NCBI GenBank assembly: GCA_900545055.1
Contig: UQXP01000012.1
Coordinates: forward strand, 1-39,329
Length of the DNA: 39,329 bases
Direction of reading: 5' to 3'
Source: an uncultured Collinsella sp.
Lineage (GTDB): Bacteria > Actinomycetota > Coriobacteriia > Coriobacteriales > Coriobacteriaceae
Shown: positions 15,997-23,313 of the stretch, in pieces
Position numbering within the stretch: the first letter of the stretch is position 1
How the letters are laid out: each line of letters begins with the position of its first letter
Made by a program: the position numbers and the translations under genes
The notes under the pieces: model-generated
What the model saw: the letters and a program-made list of their open reading frames with translations, nothing else
Told to the model about the DNA's origin: nothing
Database searches by the model: none

Positions 15997-18016
15997 GCGC
16001 GGTCTCCTCTTCGATCTGGGTGGAAAGCTCGAGCCATTCGTCTTCGAGCTTGGGCAGTTCTTGCTTAAGGCCGTTATATTCCCCCAGCGCGGCATTGAAC
16101 TTATCCTGATCGGCATAAAGCTCTTCGCTTGCCATCAATTCCATAAGCTCGTCATAGCGGGCACGCTTTTTTTCGAGCTCCGCCTCGATCTTCTTAAGCT
16201 GGTTGCGCACGCCCTTGAGCTTTTTGTTGAGCGCGGCGCGGGCCTGGGCCTCGGCGCGCTTTTGCTCCTTGGTCTTTTTGCCCTCGGCCGGCTTGGGTGC
16301 CGCGGCGGGTGCATCGGGCTGGGCCGCGGTGACCTTGGCAGACTTGGCCGTGGCCGGCGCGCTCTCCCCTGCCGCCTCGGCGGCGGCGCGGGCTGCGAGG
16401 TCCTCGCGCTTGTAGAGGTAGTAGTCGTAGTCGCCGTCATAGACCGTGACCTTGCCGTCGCGGATGTCGATCACGCGGTTGGCCACGGCGCGTACCAGGT
16501 GCTCGTCATGGCTGATCAGCACGATGGTGCCGGGAAAGTTTTGCAGGGCGTTCTCGAGCATGTCCACCGAGTCGATGTCAAGGTGGTTGGTGGGCTCGTC
16601 CAGGCACAGGAGCGCCTCGGGCGCCACGAGCATCTTAGCCAGGGCCAGACGCGCTTTTTCACCGCCGGAAAGGACGCGTACCTGCTTTTCGATTGCGTCG
16701 TTGTCGCTAAACAGGAAGGCACCCAGCAGACTGCGCTGCTGCGGCACGGTCCACTTGGGCGTGACGGTGTCGATCTCTTGCAGGACGGTGTTGGACTCGG
16801 TCATGCCCTCGAGCGCATGCTGGGCATAATAGGCCACGCCCACGTTGGTGCCCAGGTCGCGGGTGCCGGTGGTGGGCGGTTCCAGACCGGCGATGATCTT
16901 CATGAGGGTGGACTTGCCGGCGCCGTTGGGGCCGACGAGCGCCACGTGCTCGCCGCGGTAGAGTTTGAGGTCGATGTCGCTGTAGATGTGCTTGTTGCCG
17001 TAGGACTTGGAGACGCCCTCCAAGCCCACGACCATATCGCCCGAGCGCGGCGGGTCGGGGAACTTAAAGTCGATGTGCTTGTGGCCCTCGGGCAGGATGA
17101 CGAGCTCCTTTTTGATCTGCTCGATCTTGCGGATGCGCTCCTGCGCTTGGGCGGCCTTGGTGGGCTTGTAACGGAACTTGTCGACGAAGACCTGCATGTG
17201 GGCGATGTCGCGCTCCTGCGCGGCACGCTTGGCGCGCATCTGCTCCAGGTTGTCCTCGCGCTGCTTGAGGTAGCTGCTGTAGTTGCCGGTGTAGGTGGTC
17301 ACGCGGCGGTTCTCGAGCGCGGCGACGTGGTCGACGCAGGCGTCCATGAAGGCACGGTCGTGGCTGACGATGAGCACGGCGCCGTCGTAGTTGGCGATAA
17401 AGCCGCGCAGCCACTGGACGCTTTCGAGGTCCAGGTGGTTGGTGGGCTCGTCCAGAAGCAGCAGGTCGGGGTGGCGAAGGAAGAGCTTTGCCAGCGCGAT
17501 ACGCATTTGCCAGCCGCCGGAGAACTCGGAGCACGGGCGCTCAAAGTCGGTGACCTTAAAGCCGAGGCCGGACAGGATCTTGCGGGCGTTGCTCTCGAGC
17601 TCGTAGCCGCCCAGGTGCTCAAATCGGTCCTGGACCTGGCCATACTCGTTGAGAAGGGCGTCGACGTCCTTGCCCTGCTCGGAGAGCTCGGTGATCTGGG
17701 CCTGCAGCTCGTTGGCGCGCTCGCCCATGCGGCGGATTTCCTTGGCGGCGGCCATGACCTCGGCAAGGATGGTGGTGTCCTTTTGCTCCAGGTTGGTTTC
17801 CTGCTCTAGGTAGCCTACCTGGCAGTCCTTGGCGTACTGGACTTGGCCGGCGTCGGGGCTGTCGATGCCCATGATGATCTTGAGCATGGTGGTTTTGCCG
17901 GCGCCGTTGGGACCCACGAGCGCGAAGCGCTCGCCGGGGTTGATCTGGAAGGACGCGCCGCTAAAGAGGACGCGCGCGCCGAAGCTTTTTTCGATCTTGT
18001 CGACCAGGAGGATCAT
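15983..18016 (-). CDS. ABC-F family ATP-binding protein
   Basis: A 677-residue soluble protein with two ABC domains and no membrane segment, as in the ABC-F ribosome-associated ATPases (EttA/Uup/YdiF type). The first Walker A, GPNGAGKTT, lies at about 35-43 with signature SGGWQMRIALA. The second has GPNGAGKST near residue 360 and signature SGGEKARLALA. The inter-domain linker is long and charged, and the C terminus carries an Ala/Lys-rich stretch and a coiled coil, as in Uup-like members. Its role may be translation factor or ribosome protection; sequence alone cannot decide. AAGGCGG precedes the ATG. Only 31 bp separate it from the tRNA-Ala terminator, so its promoter is not obvious. The first 25 bases are part of the duplicated segment. 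Confidence 0.92.
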   Translation of the reverse strand: MILLVDKIEKSFGARVLFSGASFQINPGERFALVGPNGAGKTTMLKIIMGIDSPDAGQVQYAKDCQVGYLEQETNLEQKDTTILAEVMAAAKEIRRMGERANELQAQITELSEQGKDVDALLNEYGQVQDRFEHLGGYELESNARKILSGLGFKVTDFERPCSEFSGGWQMRIALAKLFLRHPDLLLLDEPTNHLDLESVQWLRGFIANYDGAVLIVSHDRAFMDACVDHVAALENRRVTTYTGNYSSYLKQREDNLEQMRAKRAAQERDIAHMQVFVDKFRYKPTKAAQAQERIRKIEQIKKELVILPEGHKHIDFKFPDPPRSGDMVVGLEGVSKSYGNKHIYSDIDLKLYRGEHVALVGPNGAGKSTLMKIIAGLEPPTTGTRDLGTNVGVAYYAQHALEGMTESNTVLQEIDTVTPKWTVPQQRSLLGAFLFSDNDAIEKQVRVLSGGEKARLALAKMLVAPEALLCLDEPTNHLDIDSVDMLENALQNFPGTIVLISHDEHLVRAVANRVIDIRDGKVTVYDGDYDYYLYKREDLAARAAAEAAGESAPATAKSAKVTAAQPDAPAAAPKPAEGKKTKEQKRAEAQARAALNKKLKGVRNQLKKIEAELEKKRARYDELMELMASEELYADQDKFNAALGEYNGLKQELPKLEDEWLELSTQIEEETARELS

Positions 18017-18047
18017 GGTGCCGCCTTTGACCTTGTGTGCCTATATG

Positions 18048-18075
18048 AAAAAAGGCCCCAACTTGCGTTGGAGCC
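18048..18075 (-). terminator. Terminator of tRNA-Ala copy 1
   Basis: On the minus strand a 9-bp stem GGCTCCAAC/GTTGGGGCC with a GCAA loop is followed by six T residues. It separates the tRNA from the ABC-F gene, which starts 31 bp further on. Confidence 0.9.
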
Positions 18076-18091
18076 TCATTCAATGCTCGGG

Positions 18092-18164
18092 TGGAGACGA
18101 GGGGGATCGAACCCCTGACCTCTTGACTGCCAGTCAAGCGCTCTCCCAGCTGAGCTACGCCCCC
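18092..18164 (-). tRNA. tRNA-Ala (anticodon GGC), copy 1
   Basis: The cloverleaf begins GGGGGCGTAGCTCAGC and the anticodon arm CTTGA-CTGGCAG-TCAAG gives GGC. The acceptor stem has two G-U pairs. CCA is not encoded (the discriminator A is followed by CCC), so it must be added by nucleotidyltransferase. Confidence 0.97.
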
Positions 18165-18176
18165 GTGCGAAGAAGT

Positions 18177-18205
18177 ACTATACGGGAACTCCCCCGCCGA
18201 TGCAA
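18177..18205 (-). promoter_or_regulatory. Promoter of tRNA-Ala copy 1
   Basis: TTGCAT (18205-18200) and TATAGT (18182-18177) on the minus strand are 17 bp apart, a close match to a housekeeping promoter just upstream of the tRNA. Confidence 0.85.
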
Positions 18206-18475
18206 GGACAATTTTGGAAAAACTTTCGCGGGCCCGGCGCGGGGGCGCTGCCCGGCCGCGGCTGCAGCCGCGGGAATGGGCCGCGAAGCCCCGCGATGGC
18301 CTTTTCCGCCCGCGGGGGCAACGCCGCCGCCCTCCCCTCCGGCGCCCTCGGGACATCTCGGGTTCCGCCGCCCGCCGCTTCTCGCCTCCACAGCGCGGTC
18401 CGCCATCCGCCCAACGGCCATCCCGCCGGCGACGGGCCCATTATCGGGGCCGATCGCGCTCCCGCCCGCCCGGCG

Positions 18476-18639
18476 ATTCCAAAACCATGCCGGTTTACGG
18501 GGCTAGCCCGGGAACTCCCGAGCATGCCGTAATTGGTAAAATCAAAACCGCAGGTAGAAGACTTGCGCATTCCGTGAAATGCAGGGTATGGACGGCCGGT
18601 CCGGGTCCAGCCCCGTAATCTGACATAGTTTTGAAATGG
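18476..18639. repeat. Long imperfect palindrome with apical CTGCGGTTTTGA motif, copy 1
   Basis: A perfect 10-bp arm TTACGGGGCT (18495-18504) pairs with AGCCCCGTAA (18609-18618). Looser pairing extends outward to both ends (CCAAAACCATG against the complement of CATAGTTTTGA) and inward through GCCCGGG. The minus-strand motif ACCTGCGGTTTTGA (18555-18542) lies at the centre. The same apical motif occurs in two other hairpins at 23055-23313. Confidence 0.7.
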
Positions 18640-18730
18640 TTCTTGTTAACCAGCATTAACTAATACGTGGATTTGGACCGCAAGCGCTTATTAAGGCAAT
18701 TTAGCAGGCATGTGGAGTGGGAACTTTGAC

Positions 18731-18762
18731 AAAAAGAGGCCGGGCTATTTGTCCGGCCTCTT
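18731..18762 (-). terminator. Terminator of the CAT-anticodon tRNA
   Basis: On the minus strand a 10-bp perfect stem AAGAGGCCGG/CCGGCCTCTT with a 9-nt loop runs into a T tract. It lies 7 bp past the CCA end. Confidence 0.85.
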
Positions 18763-18769
18763 GATTCTC

Positions 18770-18845
18770 TGGTGGGCCCTCCGGGATTCGAACCCAGAAC
18801 CCAGGGATTATGAGTCCCCTGCGCTAACCGTTGCGCCAAGAGCCC
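18770..18845 (-). tRNA. tRNA with CAT anticodon (tRNA-Ile2 or elongator tRNA-Met), CCA encoded
   Basis: A complete 76-nt cloverleaf with acceptor GGGCTCT/AGGGCCC and anticodon loop CTCATAA. The acceptor and the GGGGA-CTCATAA-TCCCT arm resemble tRNA-Ile2, whose CAT is converted to lysidine-AT, but elongator Met cannot be excluded by eye. It lies between the two copies of the 648-bp repeat. Confidence 0.9.
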
Positions 18846-18910
18846 TTGTAGAGTGGTGGATGTGATAGAGGCCAACAGAGCGGCCCGCCCATCTTGAACC
18901 ACGACGTGAA

Positions 18911-18939
18911 ATACTACCATGCAAGCGGCACCCGTTCAA
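18911..18939 (-). promoter_or_regulatory. Promoter of the CAT-anticodon tRNA
   Basis: TTGAAC (18939-18934), a 17-bp spacer and TAGTAT (18916-18911) on the minus strand. The second repeat copy begins only 5 bp upstream of this -35 box. Confidence 0.75.
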
Positions 18940-18999
18940 CGCACGATCTTGTCGACCAGGAGGATCATGGTGCCGCCTTTGACCTTGTGTGCCTATATG

Positions 19000-19027
19000 A
19001 AAAAAGGCCCCAACTTGCGTTGGAGCC
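19000..19027 (-). terminator. Terminator of tRNA-Ala copy 2
   Basis: Same hairpin and T run as at 18048-18075, inside the duplicated segment. Confidence 0.88.
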
Positions 19028-19043
19028 TCATTCAATGCTCGGG

Positions 19044-19116
19044 TGGAGACGAGGGGGATCGAACCCCTGACCTCTTGACTGCCAGTCAAGCGCTCTCCCA
19101 GCTGAGCTACGCCCCC
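19044..19116 (-). tRNA. tRNA-Ala (anticodon GGC), copy 2
   Basis: Sequence identical to the gene at 18092-18164, with the same promoter and terminator. It gives the strain at least two copies of this tRNA in tandem orientation. Confidence 0.97.
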
Positions 19117-19128
19117 GTGCGAAGAAGT

Positions 19129-19157
19129 ACTATACGGGAACTCCCCCGCCGATGCAA
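19129..19157 (-). promoter_or_regulatory. Promoter of tRNA-Ala copy 2
   Basis: TTGCAT, 17 bp, TATAGT on the minus strand; duplicate of the promoter at 18177-18205. Confidence 0.85.
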
Positions 19158-19427
19158 GGACAATTTTGGAAAAACTTTCGCGGGCCCGGCGCGGGGGCGC
19201 TGCCCGGCCGCGGCTGCAGCCGCGGGAATGGGCCGCGAAGCCCCGCGATGGCCTTTTCCGCCCGCGGGGGCAACGCCGCCGCCCTCCCCTCCGGCGCCCT
19301 CGGGACATCTCGGGTTCCGCCGCCCGCCGCTTCTCGCCTCCACAGCGCGGTCCGCCATCCGCCCAACGGCCATCCCGCCGGCGACGGGCCCATTATCGGG
19401 GCCGATCGCGCTCCCGCCCGCCCGGCG

Positions 19428-19591
19428 ATTCCAAAACCATGCCGGTTTACGGGGCTAGCCCGGGAACTCCCGAGCATGCCGTAATTGGTAAAATCAAAAC
19501 CGCAGGTAGAAGACTTGCGCATTCCGTGAAATGCAGGGTATGGACGGCCGGTCCGGGTCCAGCCCCGTAATCTGACATAGTTTTGAAATGG
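19428..19591. repeat. Long imperfect palindrome with apical CTGCGGTTTTGA motif, copy 2
   Basis: Duplicate of 18476-18639 carried by the 648-bp repeat. The apical motif lies at 19494-19507 (minus strand) and the repeat border is the outer end of its right arm. Confidence 0.7.
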
Positions 19592-19641
19592 CACTGATTC
19601 ACAAGGCAGGCAAACTAGGTAGTTCTACCGCCTTGCGCCGG

Positions 19642-20799
19642 CTAATTTCCAATTTCTAACCAGTTGCACAAAACATTTGCTCGCAGTCGCGTCTCGGCGC
19701 ACTTCATTGCCTCGGATTTGGCTTTATATCGAATACCCAAGCGACTGCAGACGCTTTTGACTATGGTGTTTAGCTGCATTTTGTCGTTTAGCATATTGTG
19801 GGTCACCAGGAATACGTCGAATCCCATACTCTGCAGTGCAGTCATGCGCTCTGCATCGTGGTCAAGTACAGCGCCTGATCCATGGATGACTTCACCTTGG
19901 ATCTCGATAATTACCGCCTTCATTAGGATTGGGTTTACGATCACGATATCGCCGTAGCAAACCTTTTGACCTGCGATGCTTTGGGCTGCAACGGATAGAG
20001 GGGTTAAATCGTTGAGGTACACGTATCTGAATCCTGCACCACCCAGACGTCGAGAGCGGCTTAGAAGCAGGACCCCCGCGACCTCGAGTGGAGACGCAGC
20101 AATGCCGATAACCTGCTGAGCGGCATCATAAAACTGCTTTCCCCACATTTGACTTTTGACCTTGTCGGCGAATCGATGCAGCTCGCTCAGTTCGATGAGC
20201 GGCTTTCTCATCCAAAGAGAAGTACCTTTGGGTCTCGTAACCTCTCTTACATCCTCATGCTTGTTCGTTTGGCCTTCATAATCTTGGTTCTTTACGGTTG
20301 CGCGGGCGTAAACTCGTTTCCAAGGTACCTCGTCTTCGCCTTCTCCAAGTTCGAACAGATCCTGCGTCCTGGAATTGCGATTCTCTTCTACCGCTATTTT
20401 TAACTGCATTTCGGCAGTGGGAGTCGGCTCGAAAACAGAAAACCAGCCGCAAAGTTCGTACATAGCCAGCACGAGATCTATTTGAGACACAAAGCGTGTC
20501 ATAGTAAATAACGTGTTAAGCGGATTGGTGACACTAAAGCCGAAATGAGTGTCGATTGTGGTGTCGGCATCCGATACCCCTTCCCAGCGAATAGTGGAGC
20601 GTAATCCCGAGTGGTGGTTACAACAACCCGGTGAGGCAACAGCGATGATCGGGGTCTTAAGGACGTCGGTCACGAAAGGGGCTTGGGATAGAGCTCGCCA
20701 GCCGTCTTCGGAGTTGGGTAGGCGCGGGTAGAGGTCGCGCACCTGCGGTGGGCAGCGCCAGTAGTGGAATGCGGTGTTTGCGCAGACGATTTCGTCCAT
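19642..20799 (-). CDS. Hypothetical protein with a putative C-terminal PD-(D/E)XK nuclease fold
   Basis: I do not recognise the first 290 residues of this 385-residue protein. The C-terminal part reads GDIVIVNP, then VIIEIQGEVIHG, then DAERMTALQSMGFDVFLVTH. That order (Asp, then E-x-Q/D-G with following His, then D-x-x-R and a G-x-x-V strand) matches Vsr/DUF559-like endonuclease domains seen at the end of many actinobacterial accessory proteins. Whether it cuts DNA is an inference. GGGGAGG precedes the ATG. It stands alone between the tRNA duplication and tRNA-Val, and its base composition (near 50% GC) is lower than the housekeeping block, which suggests acquisition. Confidence 0.7.
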   Translation of the reverse strand: MDEIVCANTAFHYWRCPPQVRDLYPRLPNSEDGWRALSQAPFVTDVLKTPIIAVASPGCCNHHSGLRSTIRWEGVSDADTTIDTHFGFSVTNPLNTLFTMTRFVSQIDLVLAMYELCGWFSVFEPTPTAEMQLKIAVEENRNSRTQDLFELGEGEDEVPWKRVYARATVKNQDYEGQTNKHEDVREVTRPKGTSLWMRKPLIELSELHRFADKVKSQMWGKQFYDAAQQVIGIAASPLEVAGVLLLSRSRRLGGAGFRYVYLNDLTPLSVAAQSIAGQKVCYGDIVIVNPILMKAVIIEIQGEVIHGSGAVLDHDAERMTALQSMGFDVFLVTHNMLNDKMQLNTIVKSVCSRLGIRYKAKSEAMKCAETRLRANVLCNWLEIGN

Positions 20800-21148
20800 T
20801 TGCGCCTCCCCTGGTATCGGCCGTAGGCCATGCGGATTGCGAGCATGGCGGATTATCTACCGGGGCATCATGCGGGTAAGTACCGGAAGCAAACCAAAAG
20901 CTGACCAAATGCTTGACGACTTCGGCCGAAAAACAGTCGTGTTGTAGAAATCCGCTGGAAGGCGCTCTGGGCATATGGTCCCTGTCTCCACATTTGCACT
21001 TGGATCCCATGGGGAATTCAATGAAAATTCGCATGCGTTTTATACAAAACATGCAATGGCGTCAGCAAAAAGGGTGCGATAAAAATGACGCCTTAGACGA
21101 CAACGATTTGTTCTTGGTGCCAGTTTTGGTGTCACTCTTAGTGTCAAA
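20800..21148. other. Noncoding stretch between the nuclease-fold gene and tRNA-Val
   Basis: No convincing gene. The 79-residue + strand frame at 20913-21152 has no clear ribosome-binding site, an unusual composition, and ends at the tRNA-Val terminator. The stretch is AT-richer towards tRNA-Val. It may hold the promoter of the gene at 19642-20799, but I cannot mark one with confidence. Confidence 0.4.
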
Positions 21149-21182
21149 ATAAAAAAGGCCAGAGGCTTAATACCTCTGACCT
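21149..21182 (-). terminator. Terminator of tRNA-Val
   Basis: On the minus strand a 10-bp stem (AGGTCAGAGG/CCTCTGGCCT, one G-T pair) with a 7-nt loop is followed by TTTTTATTTT. It begins 10 bp past the CCA end. Confidence 0.9.
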
Positions 21183-21192
21183 GTACTTTAGA

Positions 21193-21267
21193 TGGTGGGC
21201 GATACAAGATTCGAACTTGTGACCCCATCCGTGTGAAGGATATGCTCTACCCCTGAGCCAATCGCCC
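21193..21267 (-). tRNA. tRNA-Val (anticodon CAC), CCA encoded
   Basis: A 75-nt cloverleaf: acceptor GGGCGAT/ATCGCCC, anticodon arm with loop TTCACAC giving CAC, T arm with GTTCGAATC, then ACCA. It marks the left edge of the accessory island, but I saw no repeat of its 3' end elsewhere that would show an attachment site. Confidence 0.96.
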
Positions 21268-21287
21268 GTCGCCTTTCGGCAAAAGAG

Positions 21288-21317
21288 ATACTATCATAGC
21301 CGCGCGTGGTTTACCAA
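21288..21317 (-). promoter_or_regulatory. Promoter of tRNA-Val
   Basis: TTGGTA (21317-21312), an 18-bp spacer and TAGTAT (21293-21288) on the minus strand, 21 bp upstream of the tRNA. Confidence 0.7.
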
Positions 21318-21405
21318 GAACTTTTTGCCCCCGATTTTAAATTCGTGGGCGCTAACCGCGCCACCGCAATCAGTGCAACCGGCAAACCCCCAGCTAAACC
21401 GCCCT

Positions 21406-22215
21406 TTATCGCTTGATCCACGAGGTCTCGGGGCGGCAGATAAGTCGTGCGTTGTTGTAGGCCATGTCGAGCGTGAGGCAGGTGCGCGCGGCGTAGAAGC
21501 CGTCCTCGCGCTGGATGGTCAGCGCCAGCTCGGGCTTGTCGCCGGTCAGGCACAACGGTAGCAGCAGCTGAATCCGGCCACCGTAGAACTGCGGCACCGC
21601 GAGCGTGTAGTTGGCTGCGGCGCGGCGAGCGGCCTCGACGACGGCGCCCTCAAAGGCGCGGCGCAGCAGCAGCGAGTTGCCCTCCCCCATCAGGCCGGCG
21701 GGAATACGCGTCAGGTTCTCCTCATCGCCCAGAATGTGGTCGATGTTGGAGCGGATGGGCAGGCGGTAGTCAAAGACCAGCTCGGAGGGGTCCTCGGCAA
21801 AGCGCACGCGGCACGGCAGGTACTCAAACGAGACCAGCATGGGGTCGCTTTCCTTAAAGAAGCCCTTCAAAAACCAGCGCTGGCGCGCATCGGGCTTGGT
21901 GTTGGGCTCAAATAGGCCGTAGATGGTCTCGTAACGGCGTGTGTACAGGCCGGTGTTAAACAGGCAGCGGTCGTCGTCGAACACCAGCGGCAGGTTGGAA
22001 GGCGCGGTCTGGTCCACGTCGCGCTCGGTCAGGAACACCGCGCGGCTAAACGAAAACGACAAGTAGTTTTTGAGGATGCGGTTGCTAGGACCCCAGTCCT
22101 CGGGATCGGCGAGGTCGACCAGGCGGTCGTAACAGGGCTCGGGACAAAACGCAAACTCGTACACATTGCTGCACAGGGTGCTAGGGATTTCCATGTGGTG
22201 TCCAATCCATTTCAA
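21406..22215 (-). CDS. DUF3825 domain protein
   Basis: The 269-residue protein has the order of motifs I associate with DUF3825: NRILKNYLSFSFSRA, DRCLFNTGLYTRRYE, IYGLFEPN and RWFLKGFF, then FDYRLPIRSNIDHIL in the second half. The family is found in accessory regions of many bacteria, often as the C-terminal half of larger proteins; its function is unknown. No catalytic motif is evident. The start is uncertain: an ATG at 22194 (MEIPST) would drop seven residues, and neither has a strong ribosome-binding site. GC-rich codon use is like the core genome. Confidence 0.65.
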   Translation of the reverse strand: MKWIGHHMEIPSTLCSNVYEFAFCPEPCYDRLVDLADPEDWGPSNRILKNYLSFSFSRAVFLTERDVDQTAPSNLPLVFDDDRCLFNTGLYTRRYETIYGLFEPNTKPDARQRWFLKGFFKESDPMLVSFEYLPCRVRFAEDPSELVFDYRLPIRSNIDHILGDEENLTRIPAGLMGEGNSLLLRRAFEGAVVEAARRAAANYTLAVPQFYGGRIQLLLPLCLTGDKPELALTIQREDGFYAARTCLTLDMAYNNARLICRPETSWIKR

Positions 22216-22281
22216 AGCTGGCGTGCGGATGCATAGATTCTATACGTGCGATGCAATTCCGGGGAGCACAACACAGTGACA

Positions 22282-22947
22282 TTAGGAGTCGTACTCCAGA
22301 GCAATCGGTTGCCAGACGAGGTCTTCGATAGTGCAGTTTAGGGCATTTGCGAGCGCCAATGCCGAGGAGACCGAGGCGCGGCGTAGGCCGAGTTGGTTCT
22401 GCTCGTAGAGTTGTATGGCGCGAAGCTTAACCCCCGATTGGTCGGCGAGCTGTTTTTGGGTTAGTCCGGCCGCCTTTCGTGTCGCCTTGAGGCCCTTTTT
22501 GTCTGCCTGAGTGTTGTTCCATTTATCAATGACAATCTGGGCGAATTTGTCTTCGGAGGCCTCGTGAAGCGGATGGTACGAGCCGATGATCCAATCGAGC
22601 GGGGCGACTTCAAAAAGGTCGCTAAAACACAAGCTGCTCATCCATTGCGTATAGGCCAAAACCCAGCCCGCCCAATACTGAGGCGAACGGTCGAACGGAT
22701 AGGTCTCCCTGCATTCGACGGGGGTCAGTCCCGCATGGGCGATAATATCGCGCGCGAGCTCGTCGCCCGCCATGCCGCAGACGACGCGAGGCGTACCGCG
22801 CTCAAACTGTTTCATCTCAAAAGCGTTCGACAGGATCGCCGTCAGCTCGGCCGGATTCAAACCTTGGTCACAGAGGGCAAAATCGACCGCCTCGCCCAGC
22901 GTTCTCATGGCATCCTCGAGATACATCTCACTGTAGGCGTGGGTCAT
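22282..22947 (-). CDS. Helix-turn-helix (XRE) regulator with unknown N-terminal domain
   Basis: The 221-residue protein ends in a Cro/CI-type DNA-binding domain: LKATRKAAGLTQKQLADQSG, then LRAIQLYEQN and LANALNCTIEDL, about residues 151-212. The first 140 residues form an unrecognised domain with YAGWVLAYTQW-like aromatic clusters (here YWAGWVLAYTQW). N-terminal domains of this layout occur in antitoxin-like regulators of gut Gram-positive bacteria, but no partner toxin follows. The ATG at 22947 is preceded in frame by a GTG at 22950; GAGGGG lies 12 nt upstream. It may regulate itself or the DUF3825 gene 66 bp downstream. Confidence 0.72.
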   Translation of the reverse strand: MTHAYSEMYLEDAMRTLGEAVDFALCDQGLNPAELTAILSNAFEMKQFERGTPRVVCGMAGDELARDIIAHAGLTPVECRETYPFDRSPQYWAGWVLAYTQWMSSLCFSDLFEVAPLDWIIGSYHPLHEASEDKFAQIVIDKWNNTQADKKGLKATRKAAGLTQKQLADQSGVKLRAIQLYEQNQLGLRRASVSSALALANALNCTIEDLVWQPIALEYDS

Positions 22948-23054
22948 CACCCGTCATCCCCTCTCGAATGATATTGACGATACGGATTCCCTCAAATGGA
23001 TTTTCGGTAAGTAGCTCCCGATATTCAATACTGGCTTCTAAGACTCTCCGAGTT

Positions 23055-23179
23055 CGGAAGTATGCGGCAAAATCCAGACTTATTGACCACGCTGGAGCAC
23101 ACCAACGCCTCTGCCTGCGGTTTCTTTGCGCGAAAAGGCCGGTGTGGTCGGGGTTTCCGGAATTTGCCGCATACTTCCG
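23055..23179. repeat. Palindromic element A with apical CTGCGGTTT motif
   Basis: Arms of 21 nt (23055-23075 and 23159-23179) are complementary with one mismatch. A second pairing, GACCAC/GTGGTC, lies inside. The centre of symmetry (about 23117) falls on CCTGCGGTTT (23114-23123). Confidence 0.8.
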
Positions 23180-23190
23180 TTTTGAGAATT

Positions 23191-23313
23191 CGGAAGTGCG
23201 GGGAAAGACCGAGTTCCGCCAACCAGACCCCGGTTATACCCTTTCGTGACCTGCGGTTTTGACGCCAAAATTTGGTTTGTGCTCGGCTGGTTGCGATTTT
23301 CCCCGCACTTCCG
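23191..23313. repeat. Palindromic element B with apical ACCTGCGGTTTTGA motif
   Basis: Perfect 16-nt arms (23191-23206 and 23298-23313) with inner pairing CGCCAACCAG/CTGGTTGCG. ACCTGCGGTTTTGA (23249-23262) sits at the centre. The arm sequence resembles element A (CGGAAGT-GCGG-AAA) but carries paired changes in both arms, as expected for a structure under selection. Confidence 0.8.

Larger units (their letters stand above)
17992..18639. repeat. 648-bp direct repeat, copy 1 (tRNA-Ala segment)
   Basis: This segment recurs at 18944-19591, identical as far as I can compare by eye and with the same reading frames on both strands. It contains the first 25 bases of the ABC-F gene, a terminator, tRNA-Ala(GGC), its promoter, a very GC-rich stretch and a long palindromic element at its right end. 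The spacing between copies is 952 bp. Confidence 0.95.
18944..19591. repeat. 648-bp direct repeat, copy 2
   Basis: Second copy of 17992-18639. Its left end keeps only the first 25 bases of the ABC-F gene (start codon plus about seven codons), with no continuation, which marks it as the derived copy at this border. Its right end again coincides with the end of the palindromic element (19428-19591). Confidence 0.95.

Noticed and set aside
15878..17809. 643-residue open frame on the + strand
   Set aside because: It is exactly antisense to the ABC-F gene. Its Leu/Val/Gly/His-rich composition is what GC-rich coding DNA gives on the opposite strand, and it has no motif or ribosome-binding site.
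18214..18618. Open frames of 88-179 residues inside the 648-bp repeat, present in both copies
   Set aside because: They cross the tRNA promoter and the palindrome and exist on both strands. Their Pro/Arg/Gly/Ala composition reflects the GC-rich sequence. No ribosome-binding site fits.
20913..21152. 79-residue + strand frame before tRNA-Val
   Set aside because: It has no ribosome-binding site or recognisable domain, and it ends inside the tRNA-Val terminator.
21193..21267. tRNA-Val as integration site of the accessory island
   Set aside because: No direct repeat of the tRNA 3' end and no integrase gene was found in the window, so an attachment site cannot be claimed.
22282..22947. XRE protein and DUF3825 protein as a toxin-antitoxin pair
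   Set aside because: They are 66 bp apart without coupling, and DUF3825 has no known toxin activity. Adjacency alone is too weak.
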